Shown: in pieces, positions 63,072 through 64,000 of the stretch
How positions within the stretch are numbered: position 1 is the first letter of the stretch
Layout: every line of letters starts with the position of its first letter
Assembly (NCBI RefSeq): GCF_023573145.1
Contig: NZ_CP097635.1
Span: 1,240,001-1,304,000 of the forward strand
DNA from: Aquincola tertiaricarbonis
GTDB taxonomy: Bacteria; Pseudomonadota; Gammaproteobacteria; Burkholderiales; Burkholderiaceae_C
Length of the DNA stretch: 64,000 nt
Reading direction: 5' to 3'
Made by a program: the position numbers and the translations under genes
Notes under the pieces: model-generated
Told to the model about the DNA's origin: nothing
The model's input: only the letters and a program-made list of their open reading frames with translations
Database searches by the model: none

Positions 63072-64000
63072 ATGACCGCAGTACAACCCCGCCCGCTCAG
63101 TAGCAGCACCCTCACCTTGCTGGAGGGCGAACGACGGGTGCTGGCGCAGATCGTCGCGGGCGTGCCGCTGCCCCAGGTGCTGGAAGTGCTGGTGGCCGAG
63201 CTGGAGGCCGGCTCGCCGGTGGGGCTCAAGGTCGGCGTGCTGCTGCTGACACCGCAAGGGCTGGTGGTAGGCGCGACGGGCGGCCTGCCGCCCGACCTGC
63301 GGGAGGCACTGCAGGCTGCGCTGCGGCCACCGGCGGCGGCCAATGCGGACTCAACGGCCGCGCCGACCCTGGCGGGGCAGGTCGACTGGCCGGGCTTGAA
63401 GGCGGCGGCCGGCCGCCACGGCCTGCACCACGTGTGCGGCCAGCCCATCCAGGCCGCCGAGGGCCGGCCCCTGGGCCTGCTGGTGTGCTTCCTGCCCCAG
63501 CTGCACGAGGCGCCGCAGCATCGGCTGGACGCGCTGGCCATCACCACCCAGACCGCGGCGCTGGTGATCGAGCGCGACGAAGCCAACCAGCGCCTGCGCC
63601 AGGCCGAAGCTCGCCACCGGCAGATCCTGGACAGCGCCACCGACTACGCCATCATCGCGCTCGACGCCCAGGGCCGGGTGACCCGCTGGAACGAAGGCGC
63701 GCACCGCATCCTGGGCTGGCGTGAGGAAGAGATGCTGGGGCAGACGCTGCACCGCTGCTTCACGCCGCAGGACCTGGCGCTGGGGCGCATCGAGCGCGAG
63801 ATGGCCGCCGCGCTGGACGGCCACCCCGCCCCCGAGGAAGGCTGGCGGCTGCGCGCCGATGGCAGCCGCATCTGGGCTTCGGGTGAGATGACGCTGCTGC
63901 GCGGCGATGCCGGTCAGGCGCTGGGCTTCGTCAAGGTGCTGCGCAACCGCACCCGCCAGCGCGCCGCCGATCAGCGCCAGGCCTTCCTGCTGCAGCTCAG
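63072..64000 (+). CDS. PAS-domain sensory protein, 5' part (3' end outside window)
   Basis: At least 309 residues from the ATG at 63072, still open at the window edge. A first GAF-like part (about 15-175, 'LEVLVAELEAGSPVGLKVGVLLL') is followed by a short coil and a PAS domain ('RQILDSATDYAIIALDAQGRVTRWNEGAHRILGW' pattern, about 190-300) with a PAC-like tail. The output domain lies beyond the window; a histidine kinase or cyclic di-GMP enzyme is likely. Divergent from the lipoprotein gene. Confidence 0.8.
   Translation, partial: MTAVQPRPLSSSTLTLLEGERRVLAQIVAGVPLPQVLEVLVAELEAGSPVGLKVGVLLLTPQGLVVGATGGLPPDLREALQAALRPPAAANADSTAAPTLAGQVDWPGLKAAAGRHGLHHVCGQPIQAAEGRPLGLLVCFLPQLHEAPQHRLDALAITTQTAALVIERDEANQRLRQAEARHRQILDSATDYAIIALDAQGRVTRWNEGAHRILGWREEEMLGQTLHRCFTPQDLALGRIEREMAAALDGHPAPEEGWRLRADGSRIWASGEMTLLRGDAGQALGFVKVLRNRTRQRAADQRQAFLLQL

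Overview
The window looks like ordinary chromosome of a high-GC betaproteobacterium of the order Burkholderiales, probably in the Rubrivivax/Leptothrix/Ideonella neighbourhood. This rests on very GC-rich codon use, three Bug (TctC-type) periplasmic binding proteins, a PEP-CTERM protein, a livHMGF transporter, and the ftsK-lolA-rarA and rpmB-rpmG blocks. The genus is an inference. No tRNA, rRNA, CRISPR array, prophage or classical insertion sequence was seen.

Layout. 1-9.5 kb: end of a LysR regulator, a Bug protein and gamma-glutamyltransferase, a LuxR-type and a Crp-type regulator, a FUSC membrane protein, a lipoprotein and a second Bug protein. 9.5-18.4 kb: PhoX-like phosphatase with a PEP-CTERM protein upstream, an Lhr-type helicase with a DUF429 protein, asparaginase II and a diguanylate cyclase. 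18.4-27 kb: two divergent histidine-utilisation operons. One runs hutH, ABC binding protein, hydrolase, permease, ATPase; the other runs hutC-hutD-hutG-hutF. They share a HutC-type operator, but hutU and hutI are absent here. 27-39.5 kb: YaeQ, a VOC protein, a GGDEF/EAL protein, an S9 peptidase, a small acetyltransferase, an acyl-CoA ligase, a DEDD exonuclease, an epimerase-like protein, an iron-sulfur flavoreductase, a CsgG-like lipoprotein and a third Bug protein. 39.5-40.3 kb: a large non-coding structured element. 40.3-43.8 kb: livF-livG-livM-livH. 44-51.5 kb: rarA, cheW, lolA, ftsK, a Crp/Fnr regulator, trxB, rpmB, rpmG. 51.7-58.9 kb: fatty acid desaturase, RsmB-like methyltransferase, DUF1345 protein, purN, trpS, a DUF3717/DUF1289 protein and a MATE exporter. 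59-64 kb: a Spy-like protein, response regulator and sensor kinase in one operon, a lipoprotein, and the start of a PAS-domain signalling protein.

The most unusual content is repetitive. Eight copies of a 73-75 bp GC-rich palindromic element each lie between exact 3-bp direct repeats (TGA, CAT or CGT), as expected of a mobile miniature element that duplicates 3 bp of target. Four insertions fall exactly on the TGA stop codon of a gene, which leaves the protein unchanged. One lies in frame inside hutH; removing the element and one copy of CAT restores the usual HutH sequence. A stem in the 3' half changes between copies but stays complementary. Separately, the 39.5-40.2 kb gap holds three long inverted repeats whose arms interleave (A B A' C B' C') and which no gene explains.
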